NCBI RefSeq assembly: GCF_009764265.1
Contig: NZ_RWIR01000024.1
Location: forward strand, 1-64,000
Source: Pseudomonas sp. PB101
GTDB taxonomy: Bacteria; Pseudomonadota; Gammaproteobacteria; Pseudomonadales; Pseudomonadaceae
Direction of reading: 5' to 3'
DNA: 64,000 bases
The position numbers and the translations under genes are program-made. The notes under the pieces were generated by a model. The model saw only the letters and a list, made by a program, of their open reading frames with translations. It was not told where the DNA came from and did not search any database. Numbering within the stretch: the stretch's first letter is position 1; every line of letters begins with the position of its first letter. Of the stretch, positions 28,112 to 37,158 are shown piece after piece.

Positions 28112-30469
28112 CTACCGCGTGTGTTTGTCGAACATCAGCATCGACGCCAGCGCCGGCATCAACAGCAGCGCACCGACCATGTTCCACAGGAACAACAGCA
28201 CCAGCAGCAGGCCCATGTCGGCCTGGAACTTGAGCACCGAAAATGACCAGGTCGCCACACCCAGCGCCAGGGTGATGCCGGTGAACGCCACCGAGGTACC
28301 GGTCGTCTTCAGCGCTTCGAAGAACGCGGCCTGGAATTTCAAGCCCTGGTGCAGGAAGCCTTCGATGCGGCTGTACAGGTAGATCCCGTAGTCCACGCCG
28401 ATCCCCACGCCCAGGGCAATCACCGGCAGCGTGGCGATTTTCACCCCAAGGCCCATTTTCGCCATGACCGCTTCGCACAACACCGTGGACAGGTACAACG
28501 GCGCCATCAACGCAAAGGTCACCTTGAGCGAACGGAACTCCCACAACACCACCAGGCTGATGATCACGAACACCAGGATCAGCATGGTCTTTTCCGATTG
28601 CTCGATGGTCATGTTGGTCGCCGCTTCGATCCCGGCATTGCCGGCGGCTTGCAGGATCTGGACGTCGCCAGTGCCGTAGCGGGCGGTGAAAGCGTTCACC
28701 GCATTGACTACACGGCTCAGGGTCTCGGCCTTGTGATCGGCCAGGTACAGGCTGATCGGCGCGACGCTGCAGTCGGGGTCGACGAACTCCCCCGAGACGC
28801 TCGAGCGGGCGTTGTTCATCACGAACTGGTCGCGGGAAAACTCCGCCCATTTCGGATTGCCCTCGTTGCGCGCCAGGATGTTGAAGCGCATCGCGTTGTA
28901 CAGCGATTGCACCGACTCAACGCCGGGCACCGCGCGCATGTGCTGCTCGAACTGGTTGGCCAGGTCGGCGGCGGCATAACGCGAGCACTGTTCTGCCGGG
29001 GTCTTGAACATCACCACGAACACATCGGTGCTGGTGGTGTAGTGCTCGAGCAGGTAGGCGTTGTCCTGGTTGTAGCGCGATTCCGGACGGAACTCCGGGG
29101 CGCCTTTGTCGAGGTCGCCGATCTTCAGGTCCTGGCGTGCGTAATAGCCGACCCCGAGCAGCATCAGGCTGACCACGATCAACGCCGTGGCACGACGTGG
29201 CTGGACGATGCTCGCCACCCGGCGAAACACCGGCCACGAGGAACCGCTGCGTTTGAGTTGCTGGCGCATGCCCCGGGGACTGACGCCGACCCAGGACATC
29301 AGCACCGGCAACAGGAACATCTTGGTGAAGATCGCCACGAACACGCCGATGCTCGCGGTGATCGCCAACTGCTGGATCACGCCGATGTCGATCACCAGCA
29401 AGGTGATGAATCCCACGGCATCGGCCAACAGTGCAGTGGTGCCGGGAATGAACAGGGCGCGAAAGGTCCGCCGCGAGGCTTCGACCGGCGTCACGCCGTG
29501 GCTCATCTCGCTCATCATCAGGTTGATGTTCTGTACCGCGTGGCTGATGCCGATGGCAAATATCAGGAAGGGCACCAGAATCGAATACGGATCGAGGCCA
29601 AAGCCCAACAGGCTGAGCAGGCCCAATTGGCAGACCACCGTCAGCAGGCAGGTCAGCACGGTGACCGCGGTGCTGCGCCAGCACCGGCAATAGCCATACA
29701 GCAACGCGCTGATCAGGCCGACCGTGAGGGCGAAGTACAACGCGATGTCGCTGGCGGCGGCGAGCAAGTCGCCGATGATCTGGGCAAAACCGATCACCCG
29801 GATCGTCACCCCTTGCCCGGCAAAGTGCTCGCGCACCTGGGTTTCCAGGGCCTGGGTGAGTGCACCGTAGTCCAGCGGCTTGCCGGTTTGCGGGTCACGT
29901 TCGAGCAGCGGCACGCGGATGATCGCCGACTTGAAGTCATTGGCGACGAAGCTGCCGATCATGTTGGCGCGCTGGATGTTGCGCCGCACCTGTTCCAGCG
30001 AGTCGGCACTGCCATCGTAGGTGTCAGGGATCACCCGGCCGGCGCGCAGGCCCTCGGTGGTGACCTCCGACCACAAGGCATTGGGCGTCCACAAGGACTT
30101 GAGGTTGCTGCGGTCCACGCCCGGGATATAGAAAACCTTGTCGTTGACCTCGCGCAGGGTCTCGAGAAAAGCCTTGCTGACGATGTCACCCTTGGGGGTT
30201 TCCACCAGCACACGAAGGACGTTGCTCTGGGGGCGCAGCACGTCTTCGAACTTCAGGTAATTGGCAATGAACGGATGCCCGTCGGGAATCATCCGGGTGA
30301 AGCTGGCGTCGGGGCGCAACGACAGCGCGGCAATGCCAAGCACCACCGAGGCCAGTGCGAAAAAAGCCAGGACCAGCAGGCGATGACCGAACAGCAGGCG
30401 CTCGGTGAAGCCCACGGCACGTTGCATGGCGCCGACTCGGGTCGGTTCCTGATGGAGGGGGGCGTTCAT
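28112..30469 (-). CDS. RND/MMPL-family transporter
   Basis: 785 residues, about 12 membrane helices in two six-helix halves, each with a large periplasmic loop. The two halves share GFGLDPYSILVPFLIFAIGISHAVQ and KIATLPVIALGVGIGVDYGIYL, the MMPL/RND fourth-helix signature with the proton-relay Asp in the second half. It is shorter than typical tripartite RND pumps (about 1040) and similar to MMPL lipid or HAE3-type transporters. The start overlaps the upstream gene's stop as ATGA, the last gene of the four-gene operon. With DUF1302 and DUF1329 partners, transport of a hydrophobic compound across the envelope is likely. Confidence 0.88.
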   Translation of the reverse strand: MNAPLHQEPTRVGAMQRAVGFTERLLFGHRLLVLAFFALASVVLGIAALSLRPDASFTRMIPDGHPFIANYLKFEDVLRPQSNVLRVLVETPKGDIVSKAFLETLREVNDKVFYIPGVDRSNLKSLWTPNALWSEVTTEGLRAGRVIPDTYDGSADSLEQVRRNIQRANMIGSFVANDFKSAIIRVPLLERDPQTGKPLDYGALTQALETQVREHFAGQGVTIRVIGFAQIIGDLLAAASDIALYFALTVGLISALLYGYCRCWRSTAVTVLTCLLTVVCQLGLLSLLGFGLDPYSILVPFLIFAIGISHAVQNINLMMSEMSHGVTPVEASRRTFRALFIPGTTALLADAVGFITLLVIDIGVIQQLAITASIGVFVAIFTKMFLLPVLMSWVGVSPRGMRQQLKRSGSSWPVFRRVASIVQPRRATALIVVSLMLLGVGYYARQDLKIGDLDKGAPEFRPESRYNQDNAYLLEHYTTSTDVFVVMFKTPAEQCSRYAAADLANQFEQHMRAVPGVESVQSLYNAMRFNILARNEGNPKWAEFSRDQFVMNNARSSVSGEFVDPDCSVAPISLYLADHKAETLSRVVNAVNAFTARYGTGDVQILQAAGNAGIEAATNMTIEQSEKTMLILVFVIISLVVLWEFRSLKVTFALMAPLYLSTVLCEAVMAKMGLGVKIATLPVIALGVGIGVDYGIYLYSRIEGFLHQGLKFQAAFFEALKTTGTSVAFTGITLALGVATWSFSVLKFQADMGLLLVLLFLWNMVGALLLMPALASMLMFDKHTR

Positions 30470-31599
30470 TTTGCGTGTTCCTTGAAGGGGATCATGGGCA
30501 GCACTTGCAGGCCGGCATTGCCGACCAGCAGCAGTTGGCCGGCCCGGGTTTCACTGACATCGAGCAGCGCAGCCTTGCCGGTCGAGCGCCATTGCTCGAA
30601 GGTTTTACCGTCGGTGCTGTACAGCAGAACGCCCGCCTGGCCGGCCAGCACCACGACGCCTGAAGACAACTGCCTGATGCCGTACAGGCTGGCCTTGACC
30701 GGTAATTCGCGAGGCGTCCAGCTGGCGCCGTGGTCATCGCTGACCAGCAAGGTGCCCCCGAAACCGCTGGCCATGACCTGGCCGCCGTGCAGCTCTGCCA
30801 GGGCGTACAGCGAGGCGTCGGTCGGCTGTTGCGCCGCCTGCCAGTGCTCACCGCCATCGGTGCTGCGATAGAGACGGCCACCTTCGCCCGCCACCAGCAG
30901 GCTGCCATCGGCCAGGCCCAGCACAGTGTTCAGGTGCAGGCGATCCGGGTTGTCCAGGCCGCTGACCGGCTGCCAGGACGCGCCGCCGTCGTCGGTCCTG
31001 AGGAAGACGCCGTAGGCACCAACGACCCAGCCTTGGCGGGCATTGCGAAACCACAGGCCCAGTAACGGCCGTGACGGCCCCGAAGCACTGGCGGCCTGCG
31101 CGTCGTCGAGGGCGAAGCGCGCATTGTCCAACGCGCTCGCAAGCTGCTCGTCGTCCGGCATGCCATCCGCCGCTTGTTCCGCGCGGTCGACTTGTGCCTG
31201 GGCCGCCTCGAGCAATAACGGGTTGATGGCCCGGCCGTCGAGTTGCTTGCTCCACGACTCGCCGCCGTCGGCACTGTGCAGCACCACGCCGTCGTGACCG
31301 ACGGCCCAACCGTTGCGGGCATCGACGAACTGCACGGCAGTCAGCAGCAGGTCGACCGGCACCCGGGCCTGCTGCACCTGTCCGTTGGCATCGCGCAGCA
31401 GGATATGGCCGGCGGCGCCGACCATGACCTGGCGCTCGCCGACCGTCTGGACATCGGTGAGCAGTGCTCGGCTCGCCAGTGCCGAGGGCTGCGACGGGCG
31501 CTCCAGCCGGTCATCGAGGGGCGCGGCCTGTGCGGCGAACGCAGCGCCCAGCCCAAGCAGCAGGGCGAAAGCGGGGCGTAGGGGGAACTTGAGTGTCAT
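30466..31599 (-). CDS. YCF48/BNR-repeat secreted beta-propeller
   Basis: 377 residues with a Sec signal (MTLKFPLRPAFALLLGLGAAFAAQA). Repeated units such as NGWAVGHDGVVLHSADGGESW, GWVVGAYGVFLRTDDGGASW, GRLYRSTDGGEHW and TLLVSDDHGASW are the YCF48-like blades of a beta-propeller. An Ala/Gln-rich helical insert (about 130-170) interrupts the first two blades and may be a coiled coil. The start is the ATG at 31599 with AGGG upstream. In this operon type it likely acts as a periplasmic partner of the RND protein; its exact job is unknown. Confidence 0.82.
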   Translation of the reverse strand: MTLKFPLRPAFALLLGLGAAFAAQAAPLDDRLERPSQPSALASRALLTDVQTVGERQVMVGAAGHILLRDANGQVQQARVPVDLLLTAVQFVDARNGWAVGHDGVVLHSADGGESWSKQLDGRAINPLLLEAAQAQVDRAEQAADGMPDDEQLASALDNARFALDDAQAASASGPSRPLLGLWFRNARQGWVVGAYGVFLRTDDGGASWQPVSGLDNPDRLHLNTVLGLADGSLLVAGEGGRLYRSTDGGEHWQAAQQPTDASLYALAELHGGQVMASGFGGTLLVSDDHGASWTPRELPVKASLYGIRQLSSGVVVLAGQAGVLLYSTDGKTFEQWRSTGKAALLDVSETRAGQLLLVGNAGLQVLPMIPFKEHAK

Positions 31600-31674
31600 G
31601 CAGCACCCTGTTTTCTGGGGATACGGAAAGCGGGCGGTCAACCTGGGCTGACCGCCCGACCGACAATGAAAGGC

Positions 31675-33027
31675 TCAGCGACCGCTGCGGCGCAGGGCGG
31701 CGGTACTGAAGTCCTTGAGCTCGGCCTTGATGCCGAACCGGGCGCGTTTTTCTTCGTTTTCCAGACCCGAGACGATGTAGCGACGAGCCTGCAAGTCGTA
31801 GGAAACGTCGCTGATGTGGATCGCCGAGAGCACGTCATAGCGCTGCAGGCTGTGGGCTTCCTGCACGCGCCACAGGTCGCCGCGACCGTCGTACAGGTCC
31901 GCGGCCAGGATCCCCCAGGTGTCTTCGTCGATGTAGAACACGCGCTTGCCGTAGATGTGACGCTGACCCGGCTTGAGCGTGGCTTCTACCACCCAGACGC
32001 GGTGCGGCTCGTAGCGGATCAGGTCCTGATTGAGGTGATCGGGCTGGATGATGTCGGCGTACTTGAGCGTGTGTGAGGCCAGTTTGTAGGTGTTGTAGGG
32101 CACCAACATGTCTTTCTTGCCGACCAGCTTCCAGTCGTAGCGGTCGGGCGCGCCGTTGAACATGTCGATCATGTCGTTGGTGCGCAGGCCTTCGGAGGTC
32201 GCTACCGGCGAATCGTAGGAGATTTCCGGTGCGCGCAGCACCCGGCGCTGGCCCGGGTTGTAGGTCCAGGCGAGACGCGTCTCGGTGGTCTGGTCGATGG
32301 GCTCGTGCACCAGGTTCTGGCTGCCCGCCACGCTCTCCGGCGAGGTGACCTTGCCCAGGTAGTAATACAGGCGGTTCGGTTCCGGGTTGCCCATGGCCGA
32401 CGCCATCATCACCGAGACGTCACGGCGTACCGGGGTGAACTTGCCGTTGGCCTGCACCACCATTTCGGTCGGGTAGTAGTGATAACCACCGGCGCGGTAG
32501 CGGACCATGTGGTTGTAGATAGCTTCCAGGCCGGTCTTGGGGATCGGGAACGGCACCGAGGTGCTCTGGTAATTGACCATGCCGTTGCCATTGTCGGCCA
32601 GGGACACGGTGGCCGCTTCCTTGCGGATTTCCGCGTACTCGCCTGGCGGCAGGGCCGCGCTGCGATGACTCGGGTAGACCTGCATCTTGAAGGTCGGGTA
32701 CTTCTGCAACATGGCCTGGTAGCCCGGGGTCAGCTCGGCCTTGTATTGGGCCATGTTGGCGGCGGTCACGGTGTACAGCGGATTTTCGCCGGCGTACGGG
32801 TCGACGTAGTCCTGGGCCGGATTGTAACCGGCCGGCGCGGCGTTCAGGCCGCCGGTCCAGGCCGGAATGCTGCCGCTGGCGTTGCCGGCCTTGTCCGCGC
32901 CGACCGGGGTCAGGTCGGTGCCCAGGCGGGCGATGTCCTTGGCATCGAGGGCGGCCAGTGCCTGGGCGCTGGCGATACTGATCAAGGCGCCGAGGAGGGT
33001 GAGGCGAAACAGTTTTTTAGGGTTCAT
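31675..33027 (-). CDS. DUF1329 protein, periplasmic
   Basis: 450 residues with a signal peptide (MNPKKLFRLTLLGALISIASAQALA). The body holds the DUF1329 marks LGTDLTPVGADKAGNASGSIPAWTGGL, NPLYTVTAANMAQYK, PGQRRVLRAPEISYD and YIDEDTWGILAADLYDGRGDLWR, the last resembling LolA/LolB-like lipid-binding sheets. It follows the DUF1302 gene by 16 bp. In Pseudomonas these two families almost always occur together with an RND protein, in loci for uptake or export of hydrophobic carbon sources; no direct biochemistry is known to me. Confidence 0.87.
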   Translation of the reverse strand: MNPKKLFRLTLLGALISIASAQALAALDAKDIARLGTDLTPVGADKAGNASGSIPAWTGGLNAAPAGYNPAQDYVDPYAGENPLYTVTAANMAQYKAELTPGYQAMLQKYPTFKMQVYPSHRSAALPPGEYAEIRKEAATVSLADNGNGMVNYQSTSVPFPIPKTGLEAIYNHMVRYRAGGYHYYPTEMVVQANGKFTPVRRDVSVMMASAMGNPEPNRLYYYLGKVTSPESVAGSQNLVHEPIDQTTETRLAWTYNPGQRRVLRAPEISYDSPVATSEGLRTNDMIDMFNGAPDRYDWKLVGKKDMLVPYNTYKLASHTLKYADIIQPDHLNQDLIRYEPHRVWVVEATLKPGQRHIYGKRVFYIDEDTWGILAADLYDGRGDLWRVQEAHSLQRYDVLSAIHISDVSYDLQARRYIVSGLENEEKRARFGIKAELKDFSTAALRRSGR

Positions 33028-33043
33028 GCTGAAATCTCGTGAA

Positions 33044-34915
33044 CTAGAAGCCCATGCGCAGGCTGAGGGAGATGAAATCCTTGTCGGTGGGCGCGAAAGG
33101 GGTGTTGCCGGTGCCCGACCAGGACACCTCGGCGGAGTAGTCCTGCAGGTAGTCCGCACGCAGGCCGACCGAGCCCAGCAAGCGGTCTTCGACGAAGTTG
33201 CCGTCGTAGGACCAGCCCTGGACGTCCTGGCCGAATGCCATGAACGGCGACAGGTTGACCCCGGCGAATACCCCCGGGTAGTTCAACTGGGCGCGCAGGC
33301 GATAGCCCCAGGAGAACTGGGTGGTGTAGCCGTCCCGGGTGCAGCCGTACTGCTTGTATTGCTGCACGGTGACGCCACCGGCACAGCCAGCCGCGCTGCC
33401 GTCCGCCAGGTTGCTGCCGTAGATTTCGGTCTTGTTGTAGCGTCGGTCCGACGGGTCCGGCAGGTCGTGCATGTACTTCATGGCCGCTTCGCCCATCAGG
33501 TTCAGGCTGTCGGCGCCCAGCACCTGCGGGATCGACTTGATGAAGCCCAGGGAAAACTGGGAAATCTTCAGGCGGTCGTAACCGTTGTAGACCGAACCCG
33601 GCGCGGCATTGATGGCGTCGTTGCCCAGGGTCAGCGGCTGGCCGATGAGCGCGGCGGTGCCGGCGGCATTGCCGGCAAACGCCGGGATCAGGTCACCGGT
33701 GGCCAGTTGTACGGGCTGGTTGGGGCGATAGCTGTATTCGCCGAACACCGAGGTGCCCCACAGGTTGGTGGAGAAACTCAAGCCGAAAATACGGATATCT
33801 TCGGGGAAGTCGGCAAAGTAGCTGGCGTTTTTCGCCGCGTTGCCGGGGGCCAGGTTGGGATCGCGCCAACCGGCACCCGTCGGGCCGTACAGGTCGGTGT
33901 TGATGCTGGCGTAGGGCGTGCGCGAATGAATGTTCATGGCGTACGCGCCGAGCTCGGTGTCGATGGCGTCGGCGAAATAGCGCAGCGACATGCCGTACTG
34001 GCCGCTGTTGCGGGGATCGTTGTCCGACCCGCGGGTGATGTACTGGCCGGCCGCGTAGGAGGCCGGGTCATTGGCACCGGCGCGCGGCACACCGTAGCAA
34101 CCGTCGGTGATGTAGTCGTTGCTGGAGAAGAACGTGCCGCAACCTTCCAGGGTCGAGGCCTTCCATTGCAGTTGGTAGAAGGTTTCCAGGCTCAGGTTGT
34201 CGGTCAGGCCGAGGTTGCCATAGAGCATCGGCACCGGCACCAGCGCTTCCTTGAGTTGCGAGCCGGGACGGCGCAGGGCGGCGGTATCGACCGGGTTGAT
34301 CGCGTTGATGCCGTTCTGGAAAAACAGGCCTTCGCCCCAGTTGACCACCTGGTTACCGGCCCGGGCGTTCAGTGGGTGATCGGCAATTTCGAAATCGCCG
34401 AATACGTAGGCATCGAGCAGCGCCACGCCCTGGAACCTGGCCAGCTCGTCGAAGTGGCTGTCGTCGAGCGTGCTGTTGGCCTGGTAGCCATTGGAGGAAT
34501 GGCCAAAGTCGACGTTGTGGTGGTTCAGGGTGTAGTCGTACCAGGTCTTGCCGCGAATGAACGCGCCATAGTTTTTCCAGTTCAGTTCCATCTCGCCGAG
34601 CACGGTGATGGGCGAGGACACCAGATCGCCCTTGCCCCAGTTCAGTCGGCTGTCGTCGACGTTGCGCGCGCTGTTGGGGTTGAACTGCCCGGCATGACCA
34701 TGGCCGATGCTGTCGGCGTTGGCCTGGTTGATGAAATTGCCGTTGGGGTTCTCGGCGCTCCAGACGGCGCCCACGCTGATGCTGCCGTTGGCACGACCGG
34801 TGACTTCTCCCCATTGAAACTCACCGGCGTGCGCCGACTGCATGACAGCCAGCGACAGCGGCGAGAGGACTAACGCAGTACGGGCCAGCAAGGTGCGACC
34901 ACGGATTGGGGTCAT
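33044..34915 (-). CDS. DUF1302 outer-membrane beta-barrel-like protein
   Basis: 623 residues with a signal peptide ending SAHAGEFQWG. Gly/aromatic-rich alternating strands continue to a C-terminal RMGF, as in outer-membrane barrels. WGKGDLVSSPITVLGEMEL, GNQVVNWGEGLFFQNGIN and VAINPVDTAALRRPG-like stretches are DUF1302 marks. A strong site (AGGAGGGC) precedes the ATG. First gene of the operon DUF1302-DUF1329-YCF48-RND. The set looks like a complete envelope route: barrel in the outer membrane, two periplasmic proteins and an inner-membrane pump. A CA-rich Crc-type motif at 34935-34942 suggests catabolite control. Confidence 0.87.
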   Translation of the reverse strand: MTPIRGRTLLARTALVLSPLSLAVMQSAHAGEFQWGEVTGRANGSISVGAVWSAENPNGNFINQANADSIGHGHAGQFNPNSARNVDDSRLNWGKGDLVSSPITVLGEMELNWKNYGAFIRGKTWYDYTLNHHNVDFGHSSNGYQANSTLDDSHFDELARFQGVALLDAYVFGDFEIADHPLNARAGNQVVNWGEGLFFQNGINAINPVDTAALRRPGSQLKEALVPVPMLYGNLGLTDNLSLETFYQLQWKASTLEGCGTFFSSNDYITDGCYGVPRAGANDPASYAAGQYITRGSDNDPRNSGQYGMSLRYFADAIDTELGAYAMNIHSRTPYASINTDLYGPTGAGWRDPNLAPGNAAKNASYFADFPEDIRIFGLSFSTNLWGTSVFGEYSYRPNQPVQLATGDLIPAFAGNAAGTAALIGQPLTLGNDAINAAPGSVYNGYDRLKISQFSLGFIKSIPQVLGADSLNLMGEAAMKYMHDLPDPSDRRYNKTEIYGSNLADGSAAGCAGGVTVQQYKQYGCTRDGYTTQFSWGYRLRAQLNYPGVFAGVNLSPFMAFGQDVQGWSYDGNFVEDRLLGSVGLRADYLQDYSAEVSWSGTGNTPFAPTDKDFISLSLRMGF

Positions 34916-34934
34916 AGAGATGCCCTCCTGATTT

Positions 34935-34942
34935 TTATTGTT
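34935..34942 (-). promoter_or_regulatory. Putative Hfq/Crc motif before the DUF1302 operon
   Basis: In the leftward mRNA AACAATAA (AAYAAYAA pattern) sits about 9 bases before the AGGAGGG site of the DUF1302 gene. It suggests repression when preferred carbon is present. Sequence match only. Confidence 0.45.
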
Positions 34943-35099
34943 GGGGGCTTGAAACAGGCGCGGTTTACCTGGGGCCTCGACGCCTGTGCATCACGCACGA
35001 GCGCCAGGGTGGACAAGCTGAGGGAGATGATGGATAGCGAGGCGGGGGATTTCAGCGCATTTCACGCCAGGGACTTACCAAATGCTGACAGGGGGGGCT

Positions 35100-35590
35100 T
35101 GTGGGAGCGAGCTTGCTCGCGATGAGGCCGGTACAGCCAGCATTGATGGCGACTGACCCTACGCTATCGCGGGCAAGCCCGCACAGTTGATCTGTGTCGG
35201 ACGCGAAATTTGAGGACACCACTGAAACCTGTGGGAGCGAGCTTGCTCGCGATGAGGCCGGCACATCCGGCATTGATGTTGACTGACCCTCCGCTATCGC
35301 GGGCAAGCCCGCTCCCACAGTTGATTTGTGTCGGACGCCAAATCTGAGGACACCACTGAAACCTGTGGGAGCGAGCTTGCTCGCGATGAGGCCGGTACAT
35401 CCGGCATTGATGTTGACTGACACTGCGCTATCGCGAGCGAGCTCGCTCCCACAGTTGATCTGTGTCGGACGCGAAATCTGAGGACACCACTGAAACCTGT
35501 GGGAGCGAGCTTGCTCGCGATGAGGCCGGTACATCCAGCATTGATGTCGACTGACACTTCGCTATCGCGAGCGAGCTCGCTCCTACAGGG
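35100..35590. repeat. Four tandem REPIN units, period 134 bp
   Basis: The 34916-35653 gap has no gene. From 35100, four units start at 35100, 35230, 35364 and 35498. Each contains GTGGGAGCGAGCTTGCTCGC, a spacer (GAGGCCGGTACATCCGGC), an inverted copy and a linker (CTGTGTCGGACGC). The first unit is four bases shorter because TCCC is missing from its right arm. In the first two units the right arm reads GGGCAAGCCCGC, in the last two GAGCGAGCTCGC. The 34916-35099 part is the DUF1302 leader. Confidence 0.92.
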
Positions 35591-35609
35591 GGGTTGCGTG
35601 ACCCAAATG

Positions 35610-35636
35610 AAATGAGCGCCACCTGGGCGCTCATTT
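35610..35636 (-). terminator. Terminator hairpin of the DUF1254 genes
   Basis: AAATGAGCGCC and GGCGCTCATTT make a perfect 11-bp stem around a five-base loop. It lies 18 bp past the stop of the leftward DUF1254 gene at 35654. The T run on the leftward strand is short (ATTTCATTT). Confidence 0.7.
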
Positions 35637-35653
35637 GTTCACGGCATCACGGG

Positions 35654-37144
35654 TTATTGCTTGTGCAAATCACCGGGTTTCCAGGCCTTGTCGAAAAACG
35701 CCTTGGTCGGGCCGTACAGGCGCAGGATCACGAAGTAGCCTTTGCCCGGCAGGGTGCGAATCCAGTTCTTGCCTTCACCCGGTGAGTCCGGCCCGAAGTG
35801 CAGGTCAATCGAACCGTCGGCATTCACCAGGGGTTTGTCCATGGTGTTCAACGACGGGAACGGCTGGCCGTTGTCCACGCCCGATGCGGTGATCGAGTCG
35901 TACACGGTCACCGACCAGAACAACGCCGCTGGAATGCCTTTGGGCAGGTTCAGCGTGTAGCCGTTGCTGCCCGAGAGGAACTCGCCCTTGGCGTCGACGA
36001 AGGTAGCAGGGTACTTGGCGCCGACATTCTCCATGTTGACCGCCATGCCCGGGCTGGCCGAGTAGGCATTGGTGAAGAAGCCGGTGCGCGGGTCGATGTA
36101 GTTGAAGGTGTCGGCCGTGAACGTGGCGTTGCCCGGGAAGACGTTCAGCCACTTGCGGTCCGGATACCAGGTGCCGTTGGCGACGATGGTTTGCGGGGTG
36201 TAGGAAGTGGCGTGGCCCATTTTGCTCGCGGTCCTGGCGGCCTTGTCGAGCAGGTCGCGGGTCGCCGCATCCGGCTGGAACGGCTTGCCCTTGATAATGC
36301 CCAGGGCGGCAAGCATGCCGCGCATTTCCATGTCCTGCGGGTCGACATATTCATGGTCGATAAACCGCGAAAGCATGTCGAACGCGCTGCCATCGGTGGG
36401 GTAGAGCATGTTGACCGGGATATTCGAGGCGTTTGGGAACTCCATCTTTTTCGCCGTCGTTTCTTTGCCCAGCGGATAGATGCGTGTCTGCTCCATGAGC
36501 TTGACCGGTGCCTCCAGCTGTTTCGGGTCCTTGAAGAAACCGCGCCAGAACACAAACACGTTGTAGGTGCGCGAACGGTAGGTCAGGTAGCCCGCAGGCA
36601 CGTCACCGGTGTAATCCGGTGGCAGCACCAGATACTTGGCACCCTTGCCTTTGTCCGGACCGGGCAGGCCGACATCGCCGCACCACTGGCGACCTTCGAT
36701 CTGGCCTTCGGAGCAGATCGGGCGCTGGAAGAAGTCGTCGAGAATGCCCTGCATCCCGGGCGGCACTTCGATCACCATCGGGCCGTCCTGCTTGAGGTCC
36801 AGGTAACCCATGGCATAGATCACGTCGGAGTTCGGCGTGGTCACCAGGGTCTTGGCGTTGAGCCGGTCTTTCCAGATCGGCAGCACGTTGTAGCCGGCAC
36901 CGAAGGTTTTTTCCGAGCCTTCCTTCATGGCGTACATGTTCAGTGCCGGCAGTGCCCAGATGTAGGACTGCACGGCGCGCTGGAACAGCAACTCGTTCTT
37001 GAGCTGGGCCACGCCTTCAAGGGTTGGATAACCGCCGGCGAAGGGCAGGTCCGCCAGTTGTTCATAGTGCGTGGCCGCCTGGGCGCCGAGGCTGACCGAA
37101 ACGGCCAACGCCAGTGCGGTCAGCGTTTTGCTGGCTGCGTTCAT
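35654..37144 (-). CDS. DUF1254/DUF1214 secreted protein (second of pair)
   Basis: 496 residues with a signal peptide (LTALALAVSVSLGAQAATHYEQL). The N-terminal DUF1254 part has FQRAVQSYIWALPALNMYAMK and TLVTTPNSDVIYAMGYLDL. The C-terminal DUF1214 part has LPKGIPAALFWSVTVYDSITASGVDNGQPFPS and GPDSPGEGKNWIRTLPGKGYFVILRLYGP. Proteins of this kind are often encoded in Pseudomonas but have no agreed function. The frame extends to 37162; the ATG at 37144 with AAGGA before it is preferred. It begins 14 bp after the paralogue's stop, so they form an operon. Confidence 0.85.
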   Translation of the reverse strand: MNAASKTLTALALAVSVSLGAQAATHYEQLADLPFAGGYPTLEGVAQLKNELLFQRAVQSYIWALPALNMYAMKEGSEKTFGAGYNVLPIWKDRLNAKTLVTTPNSDVIYAMGYLDLKQDGPMVIEVPPGMQGILDDFFQRPICSEGQIEGRQWCGDVGLPGPDKGKGAKYLVLPPDYTGDVPAGYLTYRSRTYNVFVFWRGFFKDPKQLEAPVKLMEQTRIYPLGKETTAKKMEFPNASNIPVNMLYPTDGSAFDMLSRFIDHEYVDPQDMEMRGMLAALGIIKGKPFQPDAATRDLLDKAARTASKMGHATSYTPQTIVANGTWYPDRKWLNVFPGNATFTADTFNYIDPRTGFFTNAYSASPGMAVNMENVGAKYPATFVDAKGEFLSGSNGYTLNLPKGIPAALFWSVTVYDSITASGVDNGQPFPSLNTMDKPLVNADGSIDLHFGPDSPGEGKNWIRTLPGKGYFVILRLYGPTKAFFDKAWKPGDLHKQ

Positions 37145-37158
37145 CGTCGAAGTCCTTT

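Noticed and set aside
26952..28850. A 632-codon leftward frame
   Set aside because: Antisense to the epimerase gene and overlapping the 3' part of the RND gene in another frame; no recognisable domain.
28349..30871. An 840-codon rightward open frame
   Set aside because: It is fully antisense to the RND and YCF48 genes, which have clear family motifs. Its product is His/Gln/Arg-rich, as GC-rich antisense frames usually are.
35100..35590. A CRISPR-like regular repeat
   Set aside because: The repeat units are 134 bp, palindromic and with near-identical spacers, so they are REPINs. There are no cas genes nearby.
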